A stretch of 64,000 nucleotides of DNA from Svornostia abyssi (GTDB lineage Bacteria > Actinomycetota > Thermoleophilia > Solirubrobacterales > Solirubrobacteraceae), in NCBI GenBank assembly GCA_024666565.1, contig CP088295.1:744001-808000 (forward strand), given 5' to 3'. The translations under genes were made by a program, and so were the position numbers. This document shows, one piece after another, positions 1 to 10,887 of the stretch. Under the pieces are notes generated by a model. That model was not told the DNA's origin, did not search any database, and worked only from the letters and a program-made list of their open reading frames with translations. The stretch's first letter is position 1, and each line of letters starts with the position of its first letter.

Positions 1-684
1 AGCGGCTTCATCATCGGCGACGACCTCACGGCCGCCGACTGCCAGTGCCGCGCCCAGCGGGTCGCGCGCGCCCGGTCGCGCAGCCTGTCGGCGGTCATCC
101 CGCGCAAGTACCGGCACGTCGCGTTCGAGCGGCCGCCGATCAGCGACCTGCCCGAACCGATCGTCCGCCAGGTGCGCGGCTACGTGCGCAAGATCGACGA
201 GCACCTGCAGGCCGGCGAGGGCCTGTGGCTGTTCGGCGACGTCGGGACCGGCAAGACCTCGCTGGCCATGCTCGTCAGCCAGCACGCCATCGACGCGGGC
301 CACAGCGTGGCGATCTACTCGCTGCCGCGGCTGCTCGCCGAGATCCGTGACACGTACGAGGACGACGCCGAGCACAGCTACGTCCAGCTGCTCGACCGGC
401 TCGCCTCCGTCGACCTGCTGCACATCGACGACGTGGGCGCCGAGCGCACCAGCCCGTGGGTGCTCGAGCAGCTCTACGCGATCGTGAACGCCCGGTACGA
501 GGAGGAGCGCGCCGTGCTCATCACGACGAATCTCGAGCGTGACGCCCTGGCCGAACAGATCACGGAACGGACCGTCTCGCGGCTCGAGGAGATGTGCGAG
601 ATCCTGCCGCTGTTCGGCGAGGACCGGCGTCGCCAGCGCTTCGAAGCACCGGCCGAGATCAAGGTTCAGGCCACTAGGGCCTAG
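1..684 (+). CDS. DnaC/IstB-like AAA+ ATP-binding protein (5' truncated by window edge)
   Basis: The frame is open from base 1, so the true start lies upstream. The visible 227 residues show a Walker A loop (GDVGTGKT, at about bases 235-258) and a Walker B segment (LLHIDDVGAE, about 415-444), followed by a sensor-1-like ITTN. This is the layout of DnaC/DnaI helicase loaders and IstB-type ATPases. The upstream part has Cys residues (DCQC) that could belong to the zinc-binding N-terminal region of DnaI-like loaders. It ends 14 bases before purA. A replication helicase-loader role is plausible, but an IstB transposase helper cannot be excluded without the N-terminus; no transposase is visible nearby. 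Confidence 0.75.
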   Translation, partial: SGFIIGDDLTAADCQCRAQRVARARSRSLSAVIPRKYRHVAFERPPISDLPEPIVRQVRGYVRKIDEHLQAGEGLWLFGDVGTGKTSLAMLVSQHAIDAGHSVAIYSLPRLLAEIRDTYEDDAEHSYVQLLDRLASVDLLHIDDVGAERTSPWVLEQLYAIVNARYEEERAVLITTNLERDALAEQITERTVSRLEEMCEILPLFGEDRRRQRFEAPAEIKVQATRA

Positions 685-689
685 ACTGA

Positions 690-2009
<1,320 letters not shown>

Positions 2010-2017
2010 GGCGCCGC

Positions 2018-2524
2018 GTGGCGCTGCGCCGGGCGACCCCCGCCGACGCGACACCGCTTGCGGCCATCGTCTCCGAGGGCCTGGAGACCTACCGCACCTT
2101 CGCCCCCGCCGGCTGGGATCCGGGTGCGGCGGCCGACGAAGCGGCGCGGCTGACCGAACTCCTCGACGCAGACAGCCCCTATCGCGGATGGGTCGCAGAG
2201 GACGACGACGGGCCGCAGGGGTTCACCGGCTTCCTTCCGGCCACCGAGGCCGGGCACACCGTCGTTGACGACCCGGCGCTCGCGCACCTGCGCCACCTGT
2301 TCGTCTCGCAGCGCGCCTGGGGCACCGATGTTGCCCGAGCGCTGCACGCGACCGTCCTCGACGACGCGCGGGCGCACGGCTTCACCACGATGCGCCTGTT
2401 CTGCGCCGCCGGCCAGGAGCGCGCCCGCCGCTTCTACGAACGCGAGGGCTGGTCGCCCACCGGCCTGCGGATCGACAAGACGCCGCTGGGCGTCCCTGTC
2501 GTCGAGTACCGCCGGAGCCTCTAG
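2018..2524 (+). CDS. GNAT-family N-acetyltransferase
   Basis: A 168-residue GCN5-related acetyltransferase. The acetyl-CoA-binding motif A lies around residues 90-110 (LRHLFVSQRAWGTDVARAL), with the R/Q-x-x-G loop replaced by QRAWGT, and motif B is around GQERARRFYEREGW. The start is the GTG 8 bases after purA, because the sequence VALRRATPAD is the typical first strand of GNAT domains; the same frame is open further upstream only as an overlap of purA. The substrate is unknown. It is probably co-transcribed with purA, and its last 4 bases overlap the convergent RDD gene. Confidence 0.85.
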   Translation: MALRRATPADATPLAAIVSEGLETYRTFAPAGWDPGAAADEAARLTELLDADSPYRGWVAEDDDGPQGFTGFLPATEAGHTVVDDPALAHLRHLFVSQRAWGTDVARALHATVLDDARAHGFTTMRLFCAAGQERARRFYEREGWSPTGLRIDKTPLGVPVVEYRRSL

Positions 2525-3712
2525 GCCTTGACGACGCGCGAGCCGACGAGCATGTCGTGCCCCGCGCGGTTCTCGGCGTCCCACAGCGGCCACAGGTAGT
2601 TCAGCAGCCACGGGATGAAGAACGTCCCGCCGACGACGTTGATGAGCAGCCAGATCACGACGATCTGCCGCAGCGATGACCAGCCGAGATCCGTCGGCTG
2701 TCCGTTGACCCGGATCGTCCGGATGTTCAGCGCCTGCTTACCGAGCGTCTTGCCGTCGTGCTTCGCCATCCAGTACGGCTGGAGGAACAGGCCGCCGAAG
2801 TAGCCGATGATGCCGCCGAACACGGCGCCGAGGGTGAATCCGACGCCGCCACCGTCGATGAGCGAGAACAGGCCGCCGAGGACCACGCCGAGCGCGAGCG
2901 CCCCGACGATCGCAACGCCGAGGACCACGAGCCCGTCGATCAACACCGCCGCCAGACGGCTGCCCCAGCTCGCCAGCTGGTAGTTGCCCAGCGGCACGGG
3001 CGCGGCGGCGGGCGGCGCGAAGGCGCCGGGCGGGACCGGGCCGCCGCCGTAGCCGGCGGTGGACGGGGTGTAGCCGGGCGGGGGGATCGACCCCTCGGAC
3101 CGCACCGTCGCCTGCTGGGGGGACCTCCGGACTGGGTGCGCCCAACGCCCCCGGGGCAGCGGGGGGTGCAGAGAACCCCGAGGGCGCGGGCGGCGATGAC
3201 GCCGCGAGTGGGTCGCCGGCCTGAAGACCGGTGGGGGGCGACGCCGTCTCCGACCCCGGATATGAGGGGGGCTCCGGGGGCGGGCTCGGCGGAGCGAACG
3301 GCTCCGACGGGGAGGCCGGCGGCGGCGCGGGCACATCGCCGGAAGGAGGTGCCTCGTCCGGCACTGGCGCGGGCGCGCCGAACACCGGCGAGTCGTCAGG
3401 GATCCAGCCGCCGGGCCCGGCGGACGGAGCCGCTGCGGGGGGCTCGGGAGCCGGGGGCTCCTCGGGCTGCGGGAAGACAGGCGGCTCGGGGGTCTCCGGC
3501 GCGGGCTCGTCCTGCATCGCGTCGCCGAACGGCGCGGACGGACCTCCCATGAACGGGCCGCTGGGCAACGACGGACCCTTGTCCGCCGGGACGTCCGGCG
3601 GAGGAGGCGGGGGCGGCGATGCCGCGTCCGCACCCTCCGGTTCCGGGGGCGTCAGGGGCTCGGGCTCGTCGTCGGAGCGGGGGGCTGCTCCTCCACGGCT
3701 CCGACGATACAT
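2521..3712 (-). CDS. RDD-family membrane protein with long proline-rich N-terminus (frameshifted)
   Basis: The C-terminal half is an RDD domain: several hydrophobic segments, a K-T-L-G-K-Q motif and the late RAGHDMLVG motif. The first about 195 residues, from the ATG at 3712, are an acidic Pro-rich region and lie in another frame. Removing one base from the six-G run at 3117-3122 joins them cleanly (reading SPEVPQQATVRSEG), so a single extra base is inferred. A stop codon lies about 20 bases upstream of the ATG in the same frame, which fixes the start. RDD proteins are integral membrane proteins, some linked to ion transport; the function here is unknown. The disordered N-terminus would be cytoplasmic. 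Confidence 0.75.
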
Positions 3713-4464
3713 CGAGCACCCGACGTTCGCCGCGCCTCAGCACCCGCAGGACGAGTGCGGCGGCCGACATCATCGCCACCGTCGTGAGGACGATCTGCAC
3801 GCTGACGATGCCCTCCTCGGTCCAGTAGACGTCGTCGAGCTTGAGCAGGAGCGCGGATTCGTCGAACGTCAGCGCCACCCCCGGCGCCGAACGGAACGGC
3901 GAGGAACGGGTCGAGCGACTCGTCGCGCGCGATCAGCCCCGCACCGCCGGACAGGAACGCCAGCAGGATGCCGGGGACGAAGTGGTGGACGTGCGAGTCG
4001 CCCACGACGAGGTTGCGGAACGGCCCCACCCGCCCGCGGGTGCGGATGCCGTGCGTCGTGAGCCGTGCGACGCCGAACGTCGCAGTGAAGGAGAGCAGCA
4101 GGTTCACCAGCGCCCGTTCTTCCGCAGACGCCACGCGGTAGCCCTCACGCGCCACGGCCACCGTCTCGCGCACGGCCTCCTCGGCGGCTCCGACGAGATC
4201 CTGCGTCTCTGCGGGCAGGGGCGCCGAGCCGCGGCGCCACACCCGGGCGACCTCACCGCCGACCACGGCCGCCGTGAGGCAGCCGGCCAGCACGCCGAGG
4301 ACCTGGGTGCGCCGCTCGGCCCGCTCGCGACGACGGCGCGCGGCCCGGGTCTCGATCGCGCCCGGGCGCCGGAACCCCGGCGGGCGCACTCCCGCGACGG
4401 CCGCGGCAGCGACCGGCACCGCCCCGGCCGCCACACGCACCGCGTGGGTGCGGTTCACGCCCAT
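3712..4464 (-). CDS. Conserved integral membrane protein (frameshifted)
   Basis: From the ATG at 4464 the protein has a basic N-terminus, hydrophobic segments and the string FRNLVVGDSHVHHFVPG, followed by a further membrane segment. After VPFGAG the frame is lost. Deleting one base from the five-C run at 3878-3882 restores VALTFDESALLLKLDDVYW and a last transmembrane segment (VQIVLTTVAMMSAAALVL). I recall similar HVHHF-containing membrane proteins in related actinobacteria but cannot name a function. The restored frame stays open to 3396, inside the RDD gene; this overlap is unlikely to be real, so the 3' end is placed near the RDD start. The start overlaps the acyltransferase gene by 10 bases, suggesting an operon. 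Confidence 0.6.
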
Positions 4465-5171
4465 CGGTCGAGCAACTGGTCGTCGGGCACGTCGCGCACG
4501 ACACGCGCAGGCACGCCCCAGACCAGCTTGCGGGCGGGCACGTCCCGCGTCACGACGGCGCCGGCGGCGACGAACGCCTCCTCGCCGATCTCCACGCCCG
4601 GCAGCAGGACCGCGCCGCCACCGATCCGGCAGGCGCGCCGCAGCACCGCGCCGTGCAGCGGGGCGCCCGGGGCGTGGCGGGCCATCGTGTCGTCGTTCGT
4701 CGTCATCGCACACGGACCGAGGAACACGTCGTCCTCCACCACCGAGTACGCCGTGAGGTAGGTCTGGGACTGCAGCCGGACCCGGTCGCCGACGGTCACG
4801 TCGTTGTCCACGCCCGCGCCCCGTCCGACGACGGAGTCCGCGCCGACCGTGGTGCGTTCGCGCACGTACGCCTGGTCACCGATGATCGACCCCTCGCCGA
4901 CCGTGCTCCCGGCGAACACCACGGCCCCGGTCGAGACGATCACGCCGGGCGCGAGGCGCAGCGGCGCCAGCGGCGCGTCGGTGGCCGTCGAGGAACGCGG
5001 GCTGAGCGAGGGCGGCTTGCCGAGGACGACGTGGTCGCCGATCGTGCACCCGTCGCCGATCACGACGTCGCCGTGCACCACCACGTGCGCGCCGAAGCGC
5101 ACGTCCTCGCCGACCTCGGCGTCGGGGCTGAGAACCAGCCCTGGGGCTTGCGGATCCGCGGAGGCGCCCAT
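4455..5171 (-). CDS. Left-handed beta-helix acyl/acetyltransferase
   Basis: A 238-residue protein built from hexapeptide repeats (patterns such as VEIGEEAFVAAGAVVTRDVPARKLVWG near the C-terminus, each [LIV]-G-x4). This is the LbH fold of sugar O/N-acetyltransferases such as WbpD/WlbB and of serine or tetrahydrodipicolinate acyltransferases. It diverges from a Gfo/Idh oxidoreductase and lies near a UDP-sugar dehydrogenase and a UDP-GlcNAc 2-epimerase. By context it may acetylate an amino group on a nucleotide sugar. It starts at ATG 5171 behind a TAGGGT -10 box 9 bases away, so its mRNA may be nearly leaderless. It is probably co-transcribed with the membrane protein and RDD genes downstream. 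Confidence 0.8.
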   Translation of the reverse strand: MGASADPQAPGLVLSPDAEVGEDVRFGAHVVVHGDVVIGDGCTIGDHVVLGKPPSLSPRSSTATDAPLAPLRLAPGVIVSTGAVVFAGSTVGEGSIIGDQAYVRERTTVGADSVVGRGAGVDNDVTVGDRVRLQSQTYLTAYSVVEDDVFLGPCAMTTNDDTMARHAPGAPLHGAVLRRACRIGGGAVLLPGVEIGEEAFVAAGAVVTRDVPARKLVWGVPARVVRDVPDDQLLDRWA

Positions 5172-5179
5172 GCGCGGGA

Positions 5180-5186
5180 TACCCTA
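5180..5186. promoter_or_regulatory. Bidirectional -10 element between divergent sugar genes
   Basis: The 22-base gap between the two start codons holds TACCCT on the plus strand (5180-5185) and TAGGGT on the minus strand (5186-5181). Both fit TANNNT. Each lies 8-9 bases from its start codon (GTG 5194 and ATG 5171), so transcription would begin at or next to the start codon in both directions, giving leaderless mRNAs. No room remains for a ribosome-binding site. Confidence 0.55.
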
Positions 5187-5193
5187 GCTCGCC

Positions 5194-6192
5194 GTGCCTC
5201 CGTCCTCCGGACCCAGCGGCGCCGTGATCGGCCTCGGCATGATCGGCCGCCACCACGCCCGCCTCCTGCAGACGGGCGGTTTCGCCCAGTTCGCGGGCGC
5301 CGTCGATCCCGGCGGCGACCAATACGGCGCGGTGCTCGATCCCGCGCTCGTGCACCCGTCGGTGGACGCGCTCCTCGCCGCCGGAGCGCCCGACTTCGCC
5401 GTCGTGGCCGTGCCGACCGCACAGCACGCCGGCGTCGCGACCCAGCTCGCCCGTGCCGGCGTGCACGTGCTCGTCGAGAAACCGCTCGCCGGCAGCGTCG
5501 CGGAGGCCGAAGGGCTGCTCGCGGCCATCGAGCAGACCGGCGTTCGTGGCGCCGTCGGGCACGTCGAGCGCTACAACCCCGCGCTCCTCGGGGTCCGCGA
5601 GCACATCGGGGAGATCGGCCAGGTCTTCCTCATCGCGACCGAGCGCGTCGGCCCGTTCCCGGACCGGATTCGCGACGTCGGCGTCGTCATGGATCTCGCC
5701 ACGCACGACCTCGACCTGGTTCGCTGGCTGGGGAACGCCGACATCGTGCAGGTCGCCGCGCAGACCGCGATCAAGATGGGCCGCGAGCACGAGGACCTCG
5801 TGCTCATCACCGGCCGGCTGGGCAACGGCACGACGTTCAACTGCGTCGTCGACCGCGTGACCCCCACGAAGCGCCGCCGGACCCGCATCCTCGGCGAGCG
5901 CGGCATGCTCGAGGCCGACACGCTCACGGGTGACCTCGTCCTCTACAAGAACGGCTCGGTCCAGGCGGCCGACCCGTTCGCGCAGGCGCTGCGCGGCGTC
6001 AGCGAGGGGGACAGCATCCGGTTCGCCCTGGAGCGCCCCGAGCCGCTGCGCACAGAGCTGGAGACGTTCGTGCGGTACGTCGGCGGAGACGACGACGCGG
6101 GCGTCGTGACCCTCGCCGAGGGGCTGCACACCGTGCGCGTCGCCGAGGCCGCGCTGCGCAGCGCGCAGGACGGCGCGACGGTGCAGCCATGA
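5194..6192 (+). CDS. Gfo/Idh/MocA-family NAD(P)-dependent oxidoreductase
   Basis: A 332-residue dehydrogenase with an N-terminal Rossmann fold (GLGMIGRHHARLL), then the family motif EKPLAG (about residues 91-96) with the conserved Lys. The second domain contains a DLATHDLDL-type segment with the active-site His. The nearest functional idea is a WlbA/WbpB-like UDP-N-acetyl-glucuronate 3-dehydrogenase, because a hexapeptide acyltransferase diverges from it and a UDP-sugar dehydrogenase follows 46 bases downstream. The GTG start is favoured because it sits 8 bases after a TACCCT box, consistent with leaderless translation. The exact substrate is not shown by sequence. Confidence 0.85.
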   Translation: MPPSSGPSGAVIGLGMIGRHHARLLQTGGFAQFAGAVDPGGDQYGAVLDPALVHPSVDALLAAGAPDFAVVAVPTAQHAGVATQLARAGVHVLVEKPLAGSVAEAEGLLAAIEQTGVRGAVGHVERYNPALLGVREHIGEIGQVFLIATERVGPFPDRIRDVGVVMDLATHDLDLVRWLGNADIVQVAAQTAIKMGREHEDLVLITGRLGNGTTFNCVVDRVTPTKRRRTRILGERGMLEADTLTGDLVLYKNGSVQAADPFAQALRGVSEGDSIRFALERPEPLRTELETFVRYVGGDDDAGVVTLAEGLHTVRVAEAALRSAQDGATVQP

Positions 6193-6238
6193 ACGCCGTC
6201 GTCGTTGCCGGGGCAAGAAGCGCCGACCGGAGCTGCCC

Positions 6239-7534
6239 ATGAAGGCCGTCGTCGTTGCCCTTGGCAAGATCGGCCTGCCGATCGCCGCCCAGCTCACTCG
6301 CACCGGCCACACCGTCACCGGCTGCGACATCGACGCCTCCGTCGTGGAGACGGTGAACGCCGGCCGGGCGCCGTTCCCCAACGAGGCGGGGCTCGACGAG
6401 GCGCTCGCGGACGCCGTGGCCGCCGGCACGCTCACGGCGACGACCGACACCGCCGCCGCCATCGCCGCCGGCCCGGACCTCGTCATCGCGGTCCCGCCGC
6501 TCGTCGTCGACGCCAACGGCCACCCGGACTGGTCGGCGCTCGACGCCGTCTCCACGGACATCGGCCGCGGCCTGGCCGCCGCGGCGCAAGCCGGGCACCG
6601 CCGCACCGTCGTGGCGATCGAGACCACCCTGCCGGTGGGGACCACGCGGTCGCGGATCGCGCCCCTCATCGCCGCGGTCAGCGGCCTGGAGCCCGGCGTC
6701 GACTTCCACGTCGTCTTCTCGCCCGAGCGGGTGTTCAGCGGCCGGATCCTGCAGGACCTCGCGACGTACCCGAAACTCGTCGGCGGCCTGGACTCGCACG
6801 GGGAGGCGCGCGGCGTCGGGCTCTACACCGCCTTCCTCCCCGACGTCGAGGTGCGGCCCATGGGCGGCGCCGAGGCCGCCGAGCTCACGAAGCTCGCCGA
6901 GACGACGTACCGCGACATCAACATCGGGTTCGCCAACGAGCTGGCCCGCCACGCCGATGCGCTCGGGGTCGACGTCCAGCGGGTCATCGACGCGGCCAAC
7001 TCCCAGCCGTTCAGCCACATCCACCGGCCGGGCGTGGCCGTCGGCGGGCACTGCATCCCGGTCTACCCGCGCTTCTACCTCTTCGGCGATCGCGACGCCC
7101 AGCTGCCCGCCGTCGCCCGGCAGGTCAACGAGGCGATGCCGGCGTACGCGGTCGGTGTCCTGCAGGGGCTCCTCGGCGGCCTGGAGGGCGCACGGGTGCT
7201 CATCCTCGGCGTCGCGTACCGCGGCGGGGTGAAGGAGACGGCCTTCAGCGGCGCCGTGCCGCTGCGCGACAACCTGCGCGCCCGCGGGGCCGTCGCCCTC
7301 GCCGCCGACCCGCTCTACAGCCCCGACGAACTGCGCGCGCTCGGGTTCGACCCGTGGGACGGCATGCCCGTCCACGGCGCCATCGTCCAGGCCGACCACG
7401 CGGAGTACGCGCGGCTGAAGCCCGCCGACCTCGCGGGTGTCCGGGGCATCGTCGACGGGCGCGGAATCGTCGACCCGGCGCCGTTCACCGCGGTGGGCAT
7501 CCCGGTGCGGCGGCTCGGCGGCGGCTCAGACTGA
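6239..7534 (+). CDS. UDP-N-acetyl-hexosamine 6-dehydrogenase (WecC/WbpA type)
   Basis: A 431-residue nucleotide-sugar dehydrogenase that oxidises C6 of UDP-GlcNAc or UDP-ManNAc to the uronic acid with NAD. It shows the N-terminal NAD fold (ALGKIGLPIAAQL), the substrate-domain motif TLPVGTT, SPERV, the middle-domain LAETTYRDINIGFANELA, and the catalytic Cys in VGGHCIPVYPRF. It is co-oriented with the Gfo/Idh gene. Its end overlaps the convergent phosphatase gene by 9 bases. With the epimerase at 10 kb it could make UDP-ManNAcA or a diacetamido uronic acid for a surface polysaccharide. UDP-GlcNAc and UDP-ManNAc oxidising types cannot be separated by eye. Confidence 0.88.
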   Translation: MKAVVVALGKIGLPIAAQLTRTGHTVTGCDIDASVVETVNAGRAPFPNEAGLDEALADAVAAGTLTATTDTAAAIAAGPDLVIAVPPLVVDANGHPDWSALDAVSTDIGRGLAAAAQAGHRRTVVAIETTLPVGTTRSRIAPLIAAVSGLEPGVDFHVVFSPERVFSGRILQDLATYPKLVGGLDSHGEARGVGLYTAFLPDVEVRPMGGAEAAELTKLAETTYRDINIGFANELARHADALGVDVQRVIDAANSQPFSHIHRPGVAVGGHCIPVYPRFYLFGDRDAQLPAVARQVNEAMPAYAVGVLQGLLGGLEGARVLILGVAYRGGVKETAFSGAVPLRDNLRARGAVALAADPLYSPDELRALGFDPWDGMPVHGAIVQADHAEYARLKPADLAGVRGIVDGRGIVDPAPFTAVGIPVRRLGGGSD

Positions 7535-9789
7535 GACGGCGCCCCCGCTGACCCACTCCTGCCCCGTCGAGTTGCCGGGAAGCGGGAGACGCAGCGCCAC
7601 GAGCGCGATGTCGTCCTGCGGCTGGCCCTGGGCGAACGTCACCGCTTCCAGCTCGATGTGGGTGAGCAGCCCGGACAGCGAGCCGCGCGGCGCCGCCACC
7701 ACCGCCTCGTGCAGCCGTTCCTCGCCGAACTGCTCGCCGTCGCGTCGCGCCTCGGAGAGGCCGTCGGTGTACAGCAGGATCGTGTCGCCGGGCAGGAGGG
7801 TCGTGTCGGCCACGGTGAGATCGGGGTCGTCGAACGGGCCGAGCAGACGACCGCACGCGGGGAGCGCCTCGAGGCCCCGGTCGGCGCGGAGCACCAGCGG
7901 CGGCGGGTGCCCCGCGGCGGCGGCACGGAGGCGTCCGGACATCGGCGGGTCGCCATCGAGGGTGAACTCCACCGCGGCGATCGAGCAGAACAGCTCGTCG
8001 TCGTGCTGGTCGCGCAGCGCGTCGTTGACCGTCTGCAGCGCGGCCACGACCCCGTCCGTCGAGGCGCGGGCCCGCAGCGTGTGGCGAACGAGCGCCGTGA
8101 CCGCTGCCGCGCGCGGGCCCTTGCCGCGCACGTCGCCGACGACCGCGATCCATCCCTCCGCGCCGCGGAACAGGTCGTAGAAGTCGCCCCCGACCATGAC
8201 CCCGGAGCCGGCGGGCCGGTAGCGCACCCCGACTTCGACGCCGGGCGGCGACGGCAGCCGCGGGGGCAGGAGCGCCTGCTGGAGCGTCGTGGCGATCTCG
8301 TGCTCGCTCTCGTAGAGCCGGGCGTTGTCGAGCGCCAGGGATGCACGCTGCGCCATCTGGGCGCCGAACGCGAGGTCGTCGCGGCCGAACCGGCGGTCGT
8401 CCTCGCCGTGGATCGCGAGGGTGATGGCGCCGGTCACGACGCCCTGCGCGGCGAGCGGCAGCACCATCGAGGACCGGATGCCGATCGCCTGCCGAACCGC
8501 CAGCTCCTCCTCCGTGGCCGAGATGCGCTGCAACACGGCATCATCGACCTCGGCGACCAGCAATGGCTCGCCGCCCCGGATGACGGCGGCCTGGCCCGAG
8601 TCGGCCGATGGCGCCGGCAGGCGCGCGAGCAGGGCAGCAACCTCCGGGCGGGATGCGGCCTGGCCGACGCGCCGGAGCGTCCCGGAGCCGTCCAGGTGGT
8701 CGATGAGACACACGTCGGCGAACCGCGCGGCGAGCAGCTCCGCCAGCGCCTGGGTGCGATCGTTCATCGACCCGGCGAAGTCCACCGCGGCGCCGACGTC
8801 GAGGAGCAACGCATCACGGTCGGCGACGCGCTCGGCGAGGTCCCGGTCGGCGACCAGGGTCCGCTCCCTGCGCCGGGACAGCGCGACGACCGCGCCCGCC
8901 AGCAGAGCGAGCACGGTGCCGCCGATGGCGATGACGAGCGGGAGCGCGTGCGACGAGGTCGCGCCGGGGACGACCCCGACCTCCCAGCGCCGCCCGAGCG
9001 CAGAGACCGTGCGGGTCGCAGCGACGTCGGAGGGCCCGGCGATGAGGACCTGATCGCCGTCGGACACCCGGATGGCGGCGCCGTCCGGCAGCTGCGCGGA
9101 CACGAGCTCCGCGAGCCGGTCGACCGCGACGGCGCCCCCGAGCACCCCCGGAACGCCCGGCGGCGCTCGGCCCCGGTGGACGTGGGCTTCCCCGGGGCGT
9201 AGATCGCCTGGTAGATCGTCACTCCCGGCCGGCGCGACCCCACCAGGACGAGCGGGGCGGTCAGGCGCGGCAGCCCGGTGTCGCGCGCCGCACGGGCGGC
9301 GGCGCCTCGCTTCGATTCACCGAACTGGTCGTAGCCCAGGGCCCGCAGCGACTCGCGGGTCGCCGGACGGATGCGGGCGATGGGGAGGTACTCCGCGGCG
9401 TCGCCCTGGCGGCGCAGCACGCCATCAGGCGCCGGGGCGACGATGGGGCGCCCCAGATCCCGTTCGAACGCCCCGCGACGGTCGGCGGGCAGCCAGCGCG
9501 CCCACCCGAGCACGGTCAGGGTGCGCTCCTCCAGCGCATCTTCGGCGAATGGCGCGAAGCGTTTCGGCGGCAGGTCGCCGTCGGCGGTGACGAACCCGTC
9601 GGCGCCGCGCACGCTCAGGCTCGCAAGCCGGAGCGTCGAGGCGACTGCCGCCGCGGCCTGATCGGCCACGCCACGCGCGGCCTGCCGGTCGTCGGACTGT
9701 TCGGTGCCGAGGACGAGCAGGCTCGCGAGCGCCGTCGCGACGAGGAGGCCGGCGACGAGGCCGACGGACAGGAGGCGGCGACCGTCCAT
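7526..9789 (-). CDS. CHASE-GAF-SpoIIE PP2C-type protein phosphatase (frameshifted)
   Basis: From ATG 9789: a first transmembrane helix (VGLVAGLLVATALASLLVL), an extracytoplasmic CHASE-like sensor (containing RALGYDQFGE), a second helix, a GAF domain, and a C-terminal SpoIIE/PP2C phosphatase with VGGDFYDLF, DVRGKG and YTDGLSEAR, the metal-binding Asp motifs. Total length is about 754 residues. The frame breaks between about 9150 and 9165; adding one base, for example in the three-C run 9156-9158, joins the CHASE half to GVLGGAVAVDRLAELV. It would be a membrane sensor that dephosphorylates anti-anti-sigma-type partners. No anti-sigma gene is adjacent. Confidence 0.8.
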
Positions 9790-9822
9790 CCCCCCTCAGC
9801 GTAATGGCGTGGCGGACTCGGA

Positions 9823-10887
9823 CTAGCCAGCCAGGCGCGACAGGGCGTCCACGACGCGAGCGCCGGCCTCGCCGTCCCCGTACAACTCGGGGCGGTCAGC
9901 GGGCGGCGACGCGGCCAGGGCCGCCCGGGCCCGATCGACGTCCAGATCCACGAGGACGTTCCACCCGACGTCGACGGTCTCGACCCACTCCGTGGTGTCG
10001 CGCATGGTCACGCACGGCACACCGGCGAGGTACGCCTCCTTCTGGACCCCGCCCGAGTCCGTGAGGACCGCGCGGGAGCGGACGAGCAGGGCGGTGAAGT
10101 CGAGGTAGCCGAGCGGCGCGGTGATCGTGACGTTCTCGGCGAGCTCGTTGAGGAGTCCCGCGGCCTCCAGCCGTGCGCGGGTACGCGGGTGCAGGGGAAG
10201 CACGACGGGGCCGTCGACGCCCCGCAGGAGCGCGACGAGCGCCCGCAGGCGGGACGGGTCGTCGACGTTGCCCGCCCGGTGCGCGGTCGCCAGGACGAAG
10301 TCCGACGCTGGAGCCCCGAGGCGCGCGGGCGCGCCGTCGTCGGCCAGGGCGCGCGGCTGGATGAGCATCGCGACATCGACCATCACGTCGCCGACCTGCT
10401 CCACCACGCCGGCGACGTGCTCGCGCCGGAGGTTCTCCACGGCCGTGTCACTCGGTGCCAGCAGCAGCGCGGAGAGATGGTCGGTGAGGACGCGGTTGAG
10501 CTCCTCGGGCATGCGCCGGTCGAACGAGCGCATGCCGGCCTCGACGTGCGCGACCGGGATCTGGGCCTGCGCCGCCGCCAGACCACCCGCGAGAGTGGAG
10601 TTCGTGTCCCCGTAGACGAGCACCGCGTCGGGCTGCTCGCCGGCCAGCAGCGGGGCGAGCGCCGCGAGCATGCGCGCGGTCTGCTCCGTGTTCGTGCCGC
10701 CGCCGAGGCCGAGCTCCAGCTCCGGCCGCGGGATCTGCAGCTCCTCGACGAAGACCGTCGAGAGCTCGTCGTCGTAGTGCTGGCCGGTGTGCACGAGGAT
10801 CTCGTCGTGCTCCTCGCGCAGCCGCCGGCTCACCGCGGCCGCCTTGACGAACTGCGGCCGGTTCCCGATCACGGTGACGACCTTCAC
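9823..10887 (-). CDS. wecB: UDP-N-acetylglucosamine 2-epimerase (non-hydrolysing)
   Basis: A 354-residue epimerase interconverting UDP-GlcNAc and UDP-ManNAc. It shows GNRPQFVK at the N-terminus, HTGQHYD, the VYGDTNSTLAG loop, the VEAGMRSFDRRMPEE segment with catalytic acidic residues, LATAHRAGN, and LTDSGGVQKEA near residue 280. The product feeds ManNAc-uronic-acid synthesis, in line with the UDP-sugar dehydrogenase 2 kb away. Its ATG overlaps the stop of the aminotransferase gene by 4 bases, so the two are translationally coupled. Confidence 0.93.
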   Translation of the reverse strand: MKVVTVIGNRPQFVKAAAVSRRLREEHDEILVHTGQHYDDELSTVFVEELQIPRPELELGLGGGTNTEQTARMLAALAPLLAGEQPDAVLVYGDTNSTLAGGLAAAQAQIPVAHVEAGMRSFDRRMPEELNRVLTDHLSALLLAPSDTAVENLRREHVAGVVEQVGDVMVDVAMLIQPRALADDGAPARLGAPASDFVLATAHRAGNVDDPSRLRALVALLRGVDGPVVLPLHPRTRARLEAAGLLNELAENVTITAPLGYLDFTALLVRSRAVLTDSGGVQKEAYLAGVPCVTMRDTTEWVETVDVGWNVLVDLDVDRARAALAASPPADRPELYGDGEAGARVVDALSRLAG

